A stretch of DNA of 64,000 nucleotides from Eutrigla gurnardus (lineage: Eukaryota; Chordata; Actinopteri; Perciformes; Triglidae), in NCBI GenBank assembly GCA_963514095.1, contig OY741268.1, positions 27,686,715 through 27,750,714 of the forward strand, in the 5' to 3' direction. The position numbers and the translations under genes were made by a program. Every line of letters begins with the position of its first letter. The first letter of the stretch is position 1. Of this stretch, positions 46,090 through 57,800 are shown one piece after another. The notes beneath the pieces were generated by a model. It ran no database searches and was not told the origin of the DNA. It worked only from the letters and a program-made list of their open reading frames with translations.

Positions 46090-47385
46090 CTGGGGGGCAA
46101 AAACACATTTTATTTGAGTTTGACATGAAACTAGACTCCCTTATCTTATGCACCGTGATAAATACATTATATGAAACATGTCAGTTGAGGGTCGGGAGGT
46201 CAAATACAACGCCATGAGAGAATGACAGGTCTCGTTTAGTGATTCACAGATAAGTGCTTCTGTACAATGAGTCAAATATCACAGCCTCCCGCCCACAAAT
46301 ATTTAGTCCATATTACTCAAAGTAATCATTTGAAACACAGTCCCCTTTCCACCATTTAAACCAGGAGGCTGTGTTGTCATGGAAACCCTCGCGACAGAGA
46401 TCTGGTTATTTCAGTCCTGCTCCGGCTGTGACATCATCACAGCTCAGATAAGCTCCTTCTGAGGAGGAGGATGCTCGGTGAGGGCTACACTACTACATGT
46501 TAATTACCCCCCCCCCCCCCCCATTTCATAATCCCTTTAATGTATGGAAGCATCTTGTGTAATTGGGGCCTCCAGCATACCTCTATGTTGTTACATGAGA
46601 TCATCACCAACGATGTGTTTCATTTAAGCTGGCCTTTTCGCTAGAATGTCACAATTTAATTAATGGGCCTAAGCTTTTTACTGATAAGCTTTTTTTATGA
46701 CTATTATTTAAAAAGGAGAGCAATGTTACTCAATCATTCCAAAAATATGTGAGAGAAAAAAATACAAGCACAGTCTCCATTCACACGTATTAGCAAAGTA
46801 CATATTTAAGAATTTAAATATAAAACGTGACGTCTTAAAAACGTGTCCATTAATATCCAGTTACTTGATAGTCAACATGAATAGGAGTTTGCTCATTTGT
46901 TTATAAAAAGCCTGCTTGGTGGCTAGAATGGCATACGCTGCTATAAATACATGTTTTTAAAAAAAGAAAGTAGTTTTTTTGGGGCTGCCATACTATTAGA
47001 AAACTTACGGTAACGAACTAACCTGGCAACTCGGATTTCTATCTTTAAAAACTGACAGTTGGACGCTAACGTCAACGGCGACAGGTAGACTGTTTGACTT
47101 TTTATTTAATGGCGTCAATTAAATGGACATTAACGTCGCAGGAAGTCGTTTTTTTATTTATTTAATACTTTTGTAAAATTGTTTCGTTTAACAGAGTTAA
47201 CTTAGTTAGCTAAATTTACACTTTGAGTTAGCTAAACTGACACTTTAAGTTAGCTAAACTGACACTTTGAGTTAGCTAAACTGACACTTTGAGTCAGCTA
47301 AACTCACAGTTACATACGCGAAATAAAAAATAAACTCCTCTCATAGTTTTTCAAAACATTTTATCCGTTAAAGCTGTCAACTTAC
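46090..47385 (-). other. arhgef9: First intron of the long arhgef9 transcript (inferred)
   Basis: Lies between the acceptor at 46090-46091 and the donor ACGG|GTAAGTTG at 47385. It holds C16 at 46507-46522 and a 22-bp tandem repeat at 47205-47310. No ORF of interest. Confidence 0.45.
47205..47310. repeat. 22-bp tandem repeat, about four to five units
   Basis: Unit CACTTTGAGTTAGCTAAACTGA, starting at 47219, 47241, 47263 and 47285 with one or two substitutions. It lies just inside the first intron of the long isoform. Confidence 0.95.
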
Positions 47386-47700
47386 CCGTTACTTGTAACG
47401 TTACTTTCCTCTCCGGTGTTTAAACGGGCATCGTTGCTGTTTGCTGTCCCACCGGCTAAAAAAAAAAAAAACGCATCCAAGGCTGCTTCACTTTATGTCC
47501 GTGAGTTAAAAAAAAAAAAAAAAAGTTAAGGTCGCGGACTCCTTCGCAGATGTCGTGTTGTTTGAAGGTTGTGTTTTTGTTTGTTTTTCTCCGCTAAACC
47601 GTCAAAAACGGAGAGAAACTACCTCCAGACCGGTGAACTCTTGCCCTGTAAGCTCCTGCAGACGCCGACACTCTGATTCGTGATAAAGCTCTCGCGCTAG
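47386..47700 (-). promoter_or_regulatory. arhgef9: Candidate non-coding first exon and promoter of the long arhgef9 isoform
   Basis: A good donor, CGG|GTAAGTTG, ends a stretch with moderately raised CpG content and no ORF. An upstream CpG-containing region at 47.5-47.7 kb could be the promoter. A-runs lie at 47459-47472 and 47507-47524. The TSS is not identified and the upper limit is approximate. Confidence 0.4.
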
Positions 47701-47702
47701 AC

Positions 47703-47747
47703 AGAGAGACACACACACACACACCCTCCATACACACATACACACCC

Positions 47748-47780
<33 letters not shown>
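47703..47780. repeat. (CA)n-rich stretch
   Basis: Interrupted CA repeats at about 47709-47724 and 47751-47779. Confidence 0.9.
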
Positions 47781-47781
<1 letters not shown>

Positions 47782-47834
47782 AGAAACACATGACAATGTA
47801 ATTATTAAGTATAAGTGTGTGTCTGTTGTAACAA

Positions 47835-47841
47835 ATAAAGC

Positions 47842-47931
<90 letters not shown>

Positions 47932-47938
47932 GCTTTAT
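47835..47938. repeat. 104-bp perfect palindrome with (TA)n core
   Basis: AATAAAGCACTTTATATA on the left and its exact reverse complement on the right surround about 80 bases of (TA)n. The core is self-complementary, so the whole stretch is palindromic. Able to form a cruciform. Confidence 0.9.
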
Positions 47939-47942
47939 ATAT

Positions 47943-48010
47943 AAAAAAAACAGTTATGGAAAAATAGGATTTATATATATAAATCCTATTTTTCCATAAC
48001 TGTTTTTTTT
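47943..48010. repeat. 68-bp perfect palindrome
   Basis: 34-base arms, beginning AAAAAAAACAGTTATGGAAA and meeting at the centre between 47976 and 47977 (TTTATATATATAAA). I checked every base pair of the two arms and found no mismatch. It begins four bases after the previous palindrome. Confidence 0.95.
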
Positions 48011-48700
48011 CTTAACTTTATTCTATTGGATAGATTTATAAGGATCCACTTTAAAAAAATGTTTTTTTCATTTTTTTTTCATGTTTTTATATCATAAACA
48101 AGTGATTGACTGAACTCTGGTCTCACTAGCTGATCCTTTGGGATTTGCATTGAATGTGAAAATCCTTCTATTGAAATGGCACAATGGAGAGAGGGAGCTC
48201 AGGAGGGGAGGAGGAGGGGGGGGGACCGAAGGAATTCACAAAAACTAAACAGCTCCAGAGCTCCATAACCGTGAAAGAGGAGATGGTGGAAGAAGGGGAA
48301 CCTAAATTTAAACATTTCCTTCTTTGTCCTGTTTTTTTGTGGATGGATGAGGGGGGGGGGGGGGGGGCGGCCATTGTCATCGGCGATGGCGTTTCTCCCT
48401 TCTGCACAGGAAGGAGTGGATCTGACATCAACGCTCTCGGGGTCTGACAATGCCAGGAAGTCTGTCTGACTGTATGTAAATATCTCTAGCGTGTCCACGC
48501 TTCCCTTCGCTGGCCCGGAGGAGCCGCTCTCCTCCTCTCCCTGGAGTGGCTTCAGTCTTCCAGTAGTGTAGTAGTCGTAGTAGTGGTGGTGGTGGTGGTG
48601 GTGGTTTACATGCTACACATCCTCCCCCCTGTAACACATCTGTGAGTTACAGTGACCTCATCTTCAAACGGTGACCTCTGTCCATGTGGCATCTATAATG

Positions 48701-48702
<2 letters not shown>

Positions 48703-48772
<70 letters not shown>
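48703..48772. repeat. (AT)n microsatellite
   Basis: About 70 bases of AT with one TGTA interruption. Confidence 0.95.
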
Positions 48773-48976
48773 ATCTTTGCATTGACTTACTGCATTCCCT
48801 CCCCTCCCTCACCCACTTCCTCAGGACCCCAAGCAGTCTTCCTGTTGTCCCCTCTCTCGTCAGAAAAAAAAAAAAAGACATCCTGGTTTCAAACAGGCTA
48901 AAATGTTTTCAGCTCAGATCCGGCTCAAACATTAAAAACTTAACTAAAAACTGCGGAGTATCTGCGGAGAGTAAAC

Positions 48977-48977
<1 letters not shown>

Positions 48978-49040
<63 letters not shown>
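48978..49040. repeat. (GT)31 microsatellite
   Basis: Uninterrupted GT run of about 62 bases. Confidence 0.95.
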
Positions 49041-49041
<1 letters not shown>

Positions 49042-49480
49042 CGAGAAATAAAAAAGAGAAATGAGAAGAGAGTGACGAATGGAAGGAGACAGATTAGAGA
49101 TTTATGGAGCCCTCCACCAGCTGGGCCCTTGTCTGCGATGATAAGTCTTGTTGACGTGTTGGCGTGCTGTGTACATTAGTTTGCTTTGTTGCCTAATTTC
49201 AACATGAGTGTTGAACACTAAGGATACAGAGCTCTTTGAAATGATGTCATTGGCTTCTCATTTTCAGGGAGGGGGGAGGAGGGGGGGAACAATCGAACCT
49301 CTTCCTGCTCTTCCTGTGACACGGTCCCTGCTGCTGGTTTTTTGGTGAGAGATTACTGGAGGCTGAAGTTTTGGACCCCGGCTGTAATTATTTCGCCAGT
49401 CTTTGTCAAAGCAGTTGAGTGAAAACAGGCTGGCCGTGAAAAAAAAAAAAAACTGGCCAGACGGGGAGGGAGATGAGGGA

Positions 49481-49521
49481 GGGAAGGGAAGGGAAGGGAA
49501 GGGAAGGGAAGGGAAGGGAAG
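49481..49521. repeat. (GGGAA)n pentanucleotide repeat
   Basis: About eight units, followed by a G-run. Confidence 0.95.
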
Positions 49522-49747
49522 GGGGGGGCAGATATGTTGTGATATCAAATGAAAGGCTTTACCAAAGCCTGGGAACTGGATTCGGGGAGGTGTGTGTAAC
49601 TCGTGTGAGGACAGCTGTGCTCACTTTTTTTTTGTTTTTTTGTTTTCCAGTGCAGGTGTTTTTCAGCCGCCCAGAAGAAAGAAGTAGCGCGTGATGTCAT
49701 TAACGTGCAGATGTGGAGATGCTGATGATGCCGTACACATCGTTGAC

Positions 49748-49748
<1 letters not shown>

Positions 49749-49797
<49 letters not shown>
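49749..49797. repeat. (CA)24 microsatellite
   Basis: CA run of about 48 bases. Further CA runs at 49959-49987 and 50066-50090 make this a CA-rich cluster. Confidence 0.95.
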
Positions 49798-49799
<2 letters not shown>

Positions 49800-49956
49800 A
49801 TTAAACTTTTCTGCCCACTATACTGAAATATGCCCAGGTAGCATAGTTGCCTCCGGTTGGTGGAGGAGAGTTTGAATTACCCTGACATTCCTGACATTCC
49901 CCTCTGCTCTGACCTGCATACTTCACTGGCCTGGCTGCACATGGCACTAACCCCTG

Positions 49957-49987
<31 letters not shown>

Positions 49988-51924
49988 TTTGAGCCCCCTC
50001 CTTGCAGATACTTTGATCTTTACCGCAATTGGGGTAATCAATCAGTTTGGGCGCATACCAGCTCACACACACACACACACACACACACACTCGTATAGCC
50101 GGAATGTGTGCAAAAAGGCCTGAACGTCGTTTTTTGGTGATTTTGTATCAGCAGCTGTCTTAGAAGAGAGAGAGAGGGACATACAGGGAAGGGAAGATCG
50201 AGAGGGATAGGACTAGTGTGTGTGTGTGTGTGTGTGTTTGTATGTGTGTGTGTTTGTGTGTTTGTGTTCAGCTGGGGGAGAACGTTTTTTGTTTTTTTTC
50301 AGCCATAATCAGGATGAATCTGAAAACAGGAAGGCGGGTTCCATTAAACAAGAGGAGCGGAAGACAACCACAGTTCTACTTCCTGTTTTAAAGCAAGGGA
50401 GGAAACTGCAGATTTTTTAGGAATTCAAATCAGAATCGACACTCCCGGAAAAAAAAAAAGAGACCCGTCTGTAAAGCAAATAAAAAGAGCTCTTGTTGAG
50501 CTATTTATTGGCTTCTGTTTGTTTTGGAAATCTTTTTTTAAATGGGTTTTTTTTGCTGTTAAAAGTGTGATCAGGCAGATGTTTATCATCCTGGATCTGT
50601 GTGATTGTTTGGCTCTGTATTTTATTTTATTTTAGGGGGGGCTGGCCTTGGCTGTGTTTGTGGGTCAGCAGCAGACAAAAACACCATTTCTGCTCATCTG
50701 GTTGCTTCCACAGCAAAGTTTCTGATTGGAGGGAGGGGGGAGAAAAAAAAAACCCAAAAAAACCCCAGGGGACGGGGTGCTGAAGGGAGGGATCGCAGCT
50801 GGAGGAGTAGAGGAGCGACAGCTAACATGAAACATCACAGATGATCCCGTCTCCTCGCCACAATGGAAGGAGGCTGGGATCTAAGTAGACAATTAGTGGC
50901 GTGATAAAGTGGCATTCCTCTCACTGATTCGTCATTAAGAAAGTTCCCTTTTTTATCTCCTTGATGAATGCTGACCCGTGACCACGTCCTCGTCTCTGGT
51001 CAGTGTCGTCTGGGCTCTTTATGAAAATAGCTGGTCTGCCTCCATTTTTAATGGAGGCAATAGGAAGATTATTAGGCCTATCAATTATAGCTGCATATAA
51101 CGCCTCCTCTCCCCCTCTCTCTCTGCCTCAGCTCCTCTACTATGTCCTAGTTAGAGGCTGAGAGACGTGCACGGCGAGCTTCCCATTCCTTCCCTGCACA
51201 TCCTGTCTTATCACAGAGACAAGGAGACAAAGAAAGAGGCTACACTGTAGGAGCATAACCAAATTATTCATAATCCCAGATCATGAATAGCTTTTCTTGA
51301 AAACATCGTAACCCTCCTTAGAAAGCCCAGAGGTCTTGATTTTTTTTTTTTGAACAGACAAAACAAAAATCTGAAGAATTGTAATTTCTATTAGCAGGAT
51401 ATTTTTCTTTTCCTTTCATGTTTTTGCACTGATGCTTTTTTGGTTTTTCTTTTCTTTCGTGTGTGAATATGTGACCCAGTGTGTGTGTGTGGGGTTGTTT
51501 TTTATGAGAGAATAAAAACCAAAGCCCCTCCCGGTCATCCTCACAACCCTCCGCCCCTTCAAACACACACACACACTTAGATCTTCTCCGTTGGGGTGAT
51601 GTAACTGCATGTCGAGGTTGTTAGAGTTGCCAGATATTCAGATTCAAAGGCAGAGAGACACTCGAGTGAAGAGAGACATCTAGAGGAACCAGCTGAAATG
51701 CCTCCCTTCATTTATTGATATATTATTTTTATTTTACACGTCAGATTCGATGGTGTTTTTAGAAACAAAACAAAACATTTCTGCAGAGAAGGCGTAAGAA
51801 CATGCCGTCTCTCCACATGTTAATATTTAAAACAAAGTCTGGTGTGAAACTTCCTGTGCACTAAAGGTGCAGTTGAGCATTTCCACCACACGATGGCACT
51901 CTAGCTCTTTGCAATAACATCACT

Positions 51925-51945
51925 TTTTTTTTTTTTTTTTTTTTT
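51925..51945. repeat. T21 homopolymer
   Basis: Poly-T run next to GCCAGTGGAATTGC; possibly the tail of an old retroelement on the minus strand, but no body is recognised. Confidence 0.9.
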
Positions 51946-53409
51946 GCCAGTGGAATTGCAAGACAATCCTTTATTATTAAAAAATCAGATCTAGCGTACA
52001 TTTGAGAATATTGTCTATTTCAGGAGCGATGCCACGCAGGCAAATCCTCGTTTCGGAGGGGAAGGGAAGGGAGGTTGGGTAATCTAACTGATAGAGTGAA
52101 ACCCGAGGAGTTGATCTAAAATGATGAAATGAAATTGAGCAAATTTGCCATGAGGATTTTTAATTAACTGCTCCGAGTTCTGGAGGTGCAGTCGCTCTCT
52201 CATTGAATTATTGGTTGCTGTTAGACGGGGTTCAATAAGAAACCCAACTACCAAAAATCTGATAAAGAGCGCCGTGATGGTGGCTCTGCACCGGTTCTGC
52301 ATTTGGGCGGTATTAAAACGTGAAGAGGCACCCTGAAGGCTCCTCTCTCTGTCTCTCTCTGTAATGAAGGTGTACTTACATGTGCAGGACTCCATTGGAA
52401 TTCAGCCTTTAGCCCAGCGTGTCAATCAATGAGACCATGGTCACGCCGCCGAAGCTGTGACCGCAGATACACTTTCTTTTTTTTTTGAGAAAGAGAGAGA
52501 GAGAGAAATGTGCCTTGGGCTAAAAAGTAATTTGGTGTGAAAGTAAAGAATTAGACCTTGGAGATGTGGGCTAGCATTAAAGTTAGATGTGATTAAAGCT
52601 GCAGGCATCGATCCCATCTCCGTTACAAGGTGGGGCGGCGGCGCCCAAGCCTCGCGATAGCGGGGAAATCGCTCCGTTTCGATTTCACGACGCCGTGAGA
52701 TGATTTCATTCGCACATTTTCACACAAAAAACGGGGCTATGATCTCACACTGATGCCGACCGGTTCCCGTAGAAACCAGCGATGCCTAATTGATACAAGT
52801 TTAATAACGGCTTGGTTTAAATGGAAAGCTACAAGTTAAGTGGAACTTTCTCATTTATTATTCAGCGAAGCACATCATCCGTTACTTAAAGGCCTTAAGA
52901 GGCGAGATAAGAGGCTCTTTATGAACGTATACGTCCCGGCTCAGATCTTCACCACCAATCATGTCCCGGCGAGGTGAGACAGGCGGAGAGAGAGAGACGG
53001 CGTTTGTGGGTTTTATCCAAATGTACATTTCCTATCTGTGAGGACAGAATATGTGAAGGAAGGAGGAAAAAAATAGAAACATTCTGGTTATTAGGAGGAA
53101 AAAAGTGTTGAAGAGGTGAGAGCCCAGCACTCCAAGCTGAAGCCACTTTTACTTTCATGTTAGCAGCTGTCCAAGCCCAAAATGGCCAATTACCATCATT
53201 TCTCTGCTGCTGGTGGTAATGATAGTGAGATAGTCAGAGAGGGAGAGGGAGAGAGAGAGTAATGCTGGATGAGGTGGAGGCGGCCCGAGATAAGCCAGAA
53301 AATATAAAACCATATTTCCGCAGCATTGGAAATCAGACAACATCCACCATGACAGAAGGTGAATCCATCATCTGCAAAAGGGGAAATAGATTCAATTAGA
53401 TGTGTCCTG

Positions 53410-53411
<2 letters not shown>

Positions 53412-53443
<32 letters not shown>
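53412..53443. repeat. (GT)16 microsatellite
   Basis: GT run; a (TA)n run follows at 53573-53595. Confidence 0.95.
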
Positions 53444-53445
<2 letters not shown>

Positions 53446-54820
53446 AATATACACGGAGATTGTTTTTATGGAAATAATAATTGTAATTGCGATGTCCCCG
53501 GCTCTTTTTCCACGTTGATTATGCAGTGTAAATAGGCAGAGAGATAATGTATACAACACACGCCTGTAAAGATATATATATATATATATATATAAGATAT
53601 ATATGCGTACAAGGAAGTAAGTTGTGTTTCATCTGTATATTGAAGTCGAGGAGCATGCATTATTGTTATTATTGAGAGATGAAGATCCAGAGTCGTCCCC
53701 AGAGACTCCTCCTCTGTTCCGTGTCTCGCTCTGATCTTTGCTATGAGCTAAATGCTGTTTTTTTGCAAGATTGTGTTCCGCAGTATTTCTTATGGGAAAT
53801 ATATGATATTCACTTAGAAAACAAGATAAAACGCTAAATCAATCCGAGCCATTCAAAGTCACGCTTAAAGAGTAAATATCGGTTGGATTAAGGCTCGACT
53901 CCTTCCAGGTTGTTAATAATAATAACCGGTGGAACACGGCGCTTTGCAAGGAGAGGAAAAACACAAAAAAAAGTTTTTTTAAATTAAAAACCAAGTCCAA
54001 GGTCCAAGTGAAAGAAGACATTTCTCAGTTTGGTGAGATGAAAGATTGCATCGTGTCTTTTCATCAGGATTGATAATGCGGCGCCCGGGGATTACATGTG
54101 GGCGACCCTGTCTGCTTTACTGGAAAAAAAGTATAAAAGTCTGCTTTCTGACCTTTTTCCCTTCGACTGGCAGGACCTCGCCGATCCACATCAGACTTGT
54201 CTCGTCTGACAGGGAATAAAAGAGGAGCTCGCCATTTTTGTTGACAAAGACCATGGCTGTGTGTGTGTGTTACAAAAAAAACACCTGTATGGCAAAGAGC
54301 GATGGCGCCCGAGACGAGGCGTCGCAAACCGCATCACAATGAAAGAAAAGTCTGTTTTTTTTCTTCGTCACTCTTCGGTTCCTCGCACGATAAGTAATCA
54401 AGCAGATCCTCACGCACGAGTTTATTTCCATTTGATTAATTCTAACGCGGCTTCGCATCCCGGCCTGGGACGCCGGCGAGGGCGTCGAGGGGGTTTGCTT
54501 TGTCTCGCTGCCTCCATCTGTCCTACTAGTACATGTCGGGGAAACACGACACCGCCAGAACACCACACCGCCTAATCCGCCTTATTTACTTCCTCCCAAT
54601 ATGGCTGCTTTGTCACACAAATCGTTTGTCCTCCAGGATAAACCCCCCCCCCCCCCCTCCTTCCTCCATGCACACTAAATGTTGATTCACTCTCAGCCTG
54701 TTAAACTGGCCAAATCTGCATATGGCGTGTTTGTGTTTTGTCGGGATGCAGCCACTGTGACAATATATACAACAATTATCATCAAAGTGTGACAGCATCC
54801 GTTCATTGGTCTGCAGAGAC

Positions 54821-54821
<1 letters not shown>

Positions 54822-54852
<31 letters not shown>
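54822..54852. repeat. (GT)15 microsatellite
   Basis: GT run of about 31 bases. Confidence 0.95.
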
Positions 54853-54853
<1 letters not shown>

Positions 54854-57800
54854 ACACTGTTGCCGTGCATTCGAAGACGTCGCTCCTCGTCTGACAAAAG
54901 GGCTGATTTAATAAGGAGAACTATTTAATGTTGTCTGATGTCAACGTAATGAACAAGGATCTCCACTCATTTTTCTCTCCTTTAAGAGGGAGAGGAACAA
55001 GGGAGGGAGGGGGGAGGGAGGGAGAACGTGGAGATCCGATTCGTCGGCGAGCTATTTATGTTGCTGAAAGAAAGAGAATTTGGAGCAGGCCATTTAACTT
55101 AATGCTCTCTCTTCTTTGCTAACGGTCTGAAGATAATTAGTATTACTAATCAAAACACTTGTGTCTCCTCTCCCCTGGTGTGTCATCCCCCCCTCCCTCC
55201 CCCACACCTCCCCCCTCTGAGCCATTCTAAACTGCTATGAAAGGCACACAACTCTTCCTTTTATGTTTTCATACACACAGTCACAATAACGTAGTTCCCA
55301 TCTGGGCGGCTTGTTGTCGTCGCCCTAATGTCTTCACTTTGTCGTTTTGAGTCAACAAACATCACGTTTCAAAACAACAGCGTATAAATCACCACATGTT
55401 CATGATTTTGGTGGGAACATATCAGCCATTCTTAATTGGATGGGCGCAAATTGGACGGAACCAAGTATCTGGAATTAGCAGGACATCCATGTTACACAGC
55501 GAAGGGATTAGCCGTCATCGGCTCAGTGACTCGGGTCACAACATCAGTCTCTTATTTTGAAGGTCTGAAAGGCATGTTTGCTTATTTGTGATGAATATGA
55601 ATCAATATTTATTTCAATTAACTGATTCAATCTTTAGCCTTTAATGTCAGGAATGGAAGAATGTCAGTCAAATTTTCCTGTTATCATAAAAGCAACAATT
55701 ACATTTAAGTAGCTTTTTTTTTGCTTCATAATTGACTTAAATTATTCATAAATCCTGAGGTTGATGGTGATTTAGATTCCGTCGAGGGACGTATCGACAA
55801 ATTTACAGCTCTGTATCGTAAACGGGTTTTCAATCGTTGGTCACGGAGTGCACGGAGACATTACTGTGGCTCAGGAGGCTCTTTAACTGTTGTCTAACGT
55901 CTAATTAAGGAATAAAACAGGAGACCCAGAATCCACAGCCATGTTAGAGGCTCTGTGAGACCGCTGTGCTCTGAGCTAACATGCTGAGGTGTTTAGCATG
56001 TGATCTTTACCCTGTGCGCCATCTTTTTAGCCGCCGGCGTCGCCAAAAACTAAACAATTTGATGTGCATTTCCCTTAAAGCTCAAATCTGTAAGCTGCGT
56101 TGCTTCTAGCGGCCTCTCTGGCGGTAGATGGAACTGCAGGGCCGGAAGTTGAATGGCCTCCTTTCATTGCCTGTTGATCCTCCAGTGTTAGTCAGCAGTA
56201 ATGAAATGTATCAAACACTTTAGACTAGAGGGAGCCTGACTCAGCAGTTGGAAGTTACCGATTTCCCATTACAAGTAAACGCAGCATTGGCAGACCAACC
56301 GTCACTCATTTTGAATTTAGCGCGGGAATGTCGCCATGGACACGGAGATCCTATTTCTGGTACACTTTCATTAGTGGGTCACATGATCAATCACCATCGT
56401 TTTACTCTGATAGATAGGAACTTAAAAGACAATTAAATAGCTGAAAATGTTACGGACTACAACTTTAATACATACTACATAAGTCAAAACCTTCGGACTT
56501 TCTGAAGTTCACCGCTTGAATCAAACCGGGTGTTCTTGCTGTGAGGGAAACATCGGTAGCCAAGTGTATAAACAAACTGTATAAAAGGGCAACATTGGAC
56601 AACAATGCCCAAATATGATCAATTATAAAATATTTTCAGAGCGGAAAAAAGGAACAAAGGATGCCGAAAGCACATCGTTGGTTTTTCTTTTCTATTCTGT
56701 TTGCATCGCAGTGTTTCTCTCCAGTTGCCACTGTGGAGGAGGCGAACTGTTGTTTGACTTAATCTCAATAAATTACAGCCCGTCGTGGATTTAAGACTAA
56801 TTAGTTTGTCCTTACCTGGGAGCAATGAGTGGAATCCAGGGGTGAAAAAAAGACCGATTTAATATCCAAGAATCTCTGATAAAAATAGTGCCAAATTACT
56901 TTTTTGGGGAAATAATGAGCCTGGAGGAAATTGTAGAATTTTACTTTTTATTTTCACACTGGAAGAGTTTAGAACTGCTGGTCTATGCATCACATGATTG
57001 CATTCTGTATAATGTGAATTAATAAGATGACTTCATTATACTTGAAATTAAAATACTCCTGCGCAGGAACATATCTGTATTCATGCATACAGCTTATATA
57101 CATAAAGATAACCCTGCAATACCAGAATAAATCTTTGGATGTGGCCGAGCACCAACGTGGTTATAGCTCGCACCGCCAGGAATCGAATTGTGCAAAAAGT
57201 TGCCAAGGTTTCCTTCAGTGAGGAGTCTGTTTTATCTGAGCCACAATGCGAGGCATTTTGACTCATGAATCAATGCCTTTACAGAGAGAGAGGCAGAGAG
57301 AGACACGTCCTTGTAATGTCATTATTGTGGATGTTATATCACCGAAAGTTGAATTACAGTTACACAAAGAAAAAAAATAACCTGAAGTCTCGCCATGAAA
57401 GTTTCTGTCTGTCTTGACGTTACAATCCCCGGAATAGAGCGCTGACGGAACGAGTCCTGAAAGCCTTGAAATGAGTTTGCGTTTCTGTACTCTCAAAGTC
57501 GATGAGGGTCTTTTTTTTCTCTCTTTGAGTGGGTTTTTTTTTGTGTTAGGTGTCTGAAATATGTCTGTGGTTAACATAAGCTTCAGAGATTTGTGTTATG
57601 TCTTGTTCTGTGGACTGAAATACAGAAGTAAATACCCCACGACTGAATTCAGGACGTTTTCGGATTCTTTTAAAAAAAGGTGCTAAAGAAACAACTCATT
57701 CAAACAAGTGATGCATAATGTAATCATGTACATTTGGGAAAGGCAGGGCGTTTCTATTGAACACTATTTATTGTGGTGTTCAGTAGAGTCATACATACAG

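Noticed and set aside
49689..49749. Minus-strand exon-like end reading VNDVYGIISISTSAR after a CA-run acceptor
   Set aside because: Only about 16 codons before a stop, no partner exon found, and the acceptor is produced by the CA microsatellite.
56810..56835. Strong minus-strand donor CCCAG|GTAAGG
   Set aside because: No acceptor or open frame leads to it within a plausible exon length.
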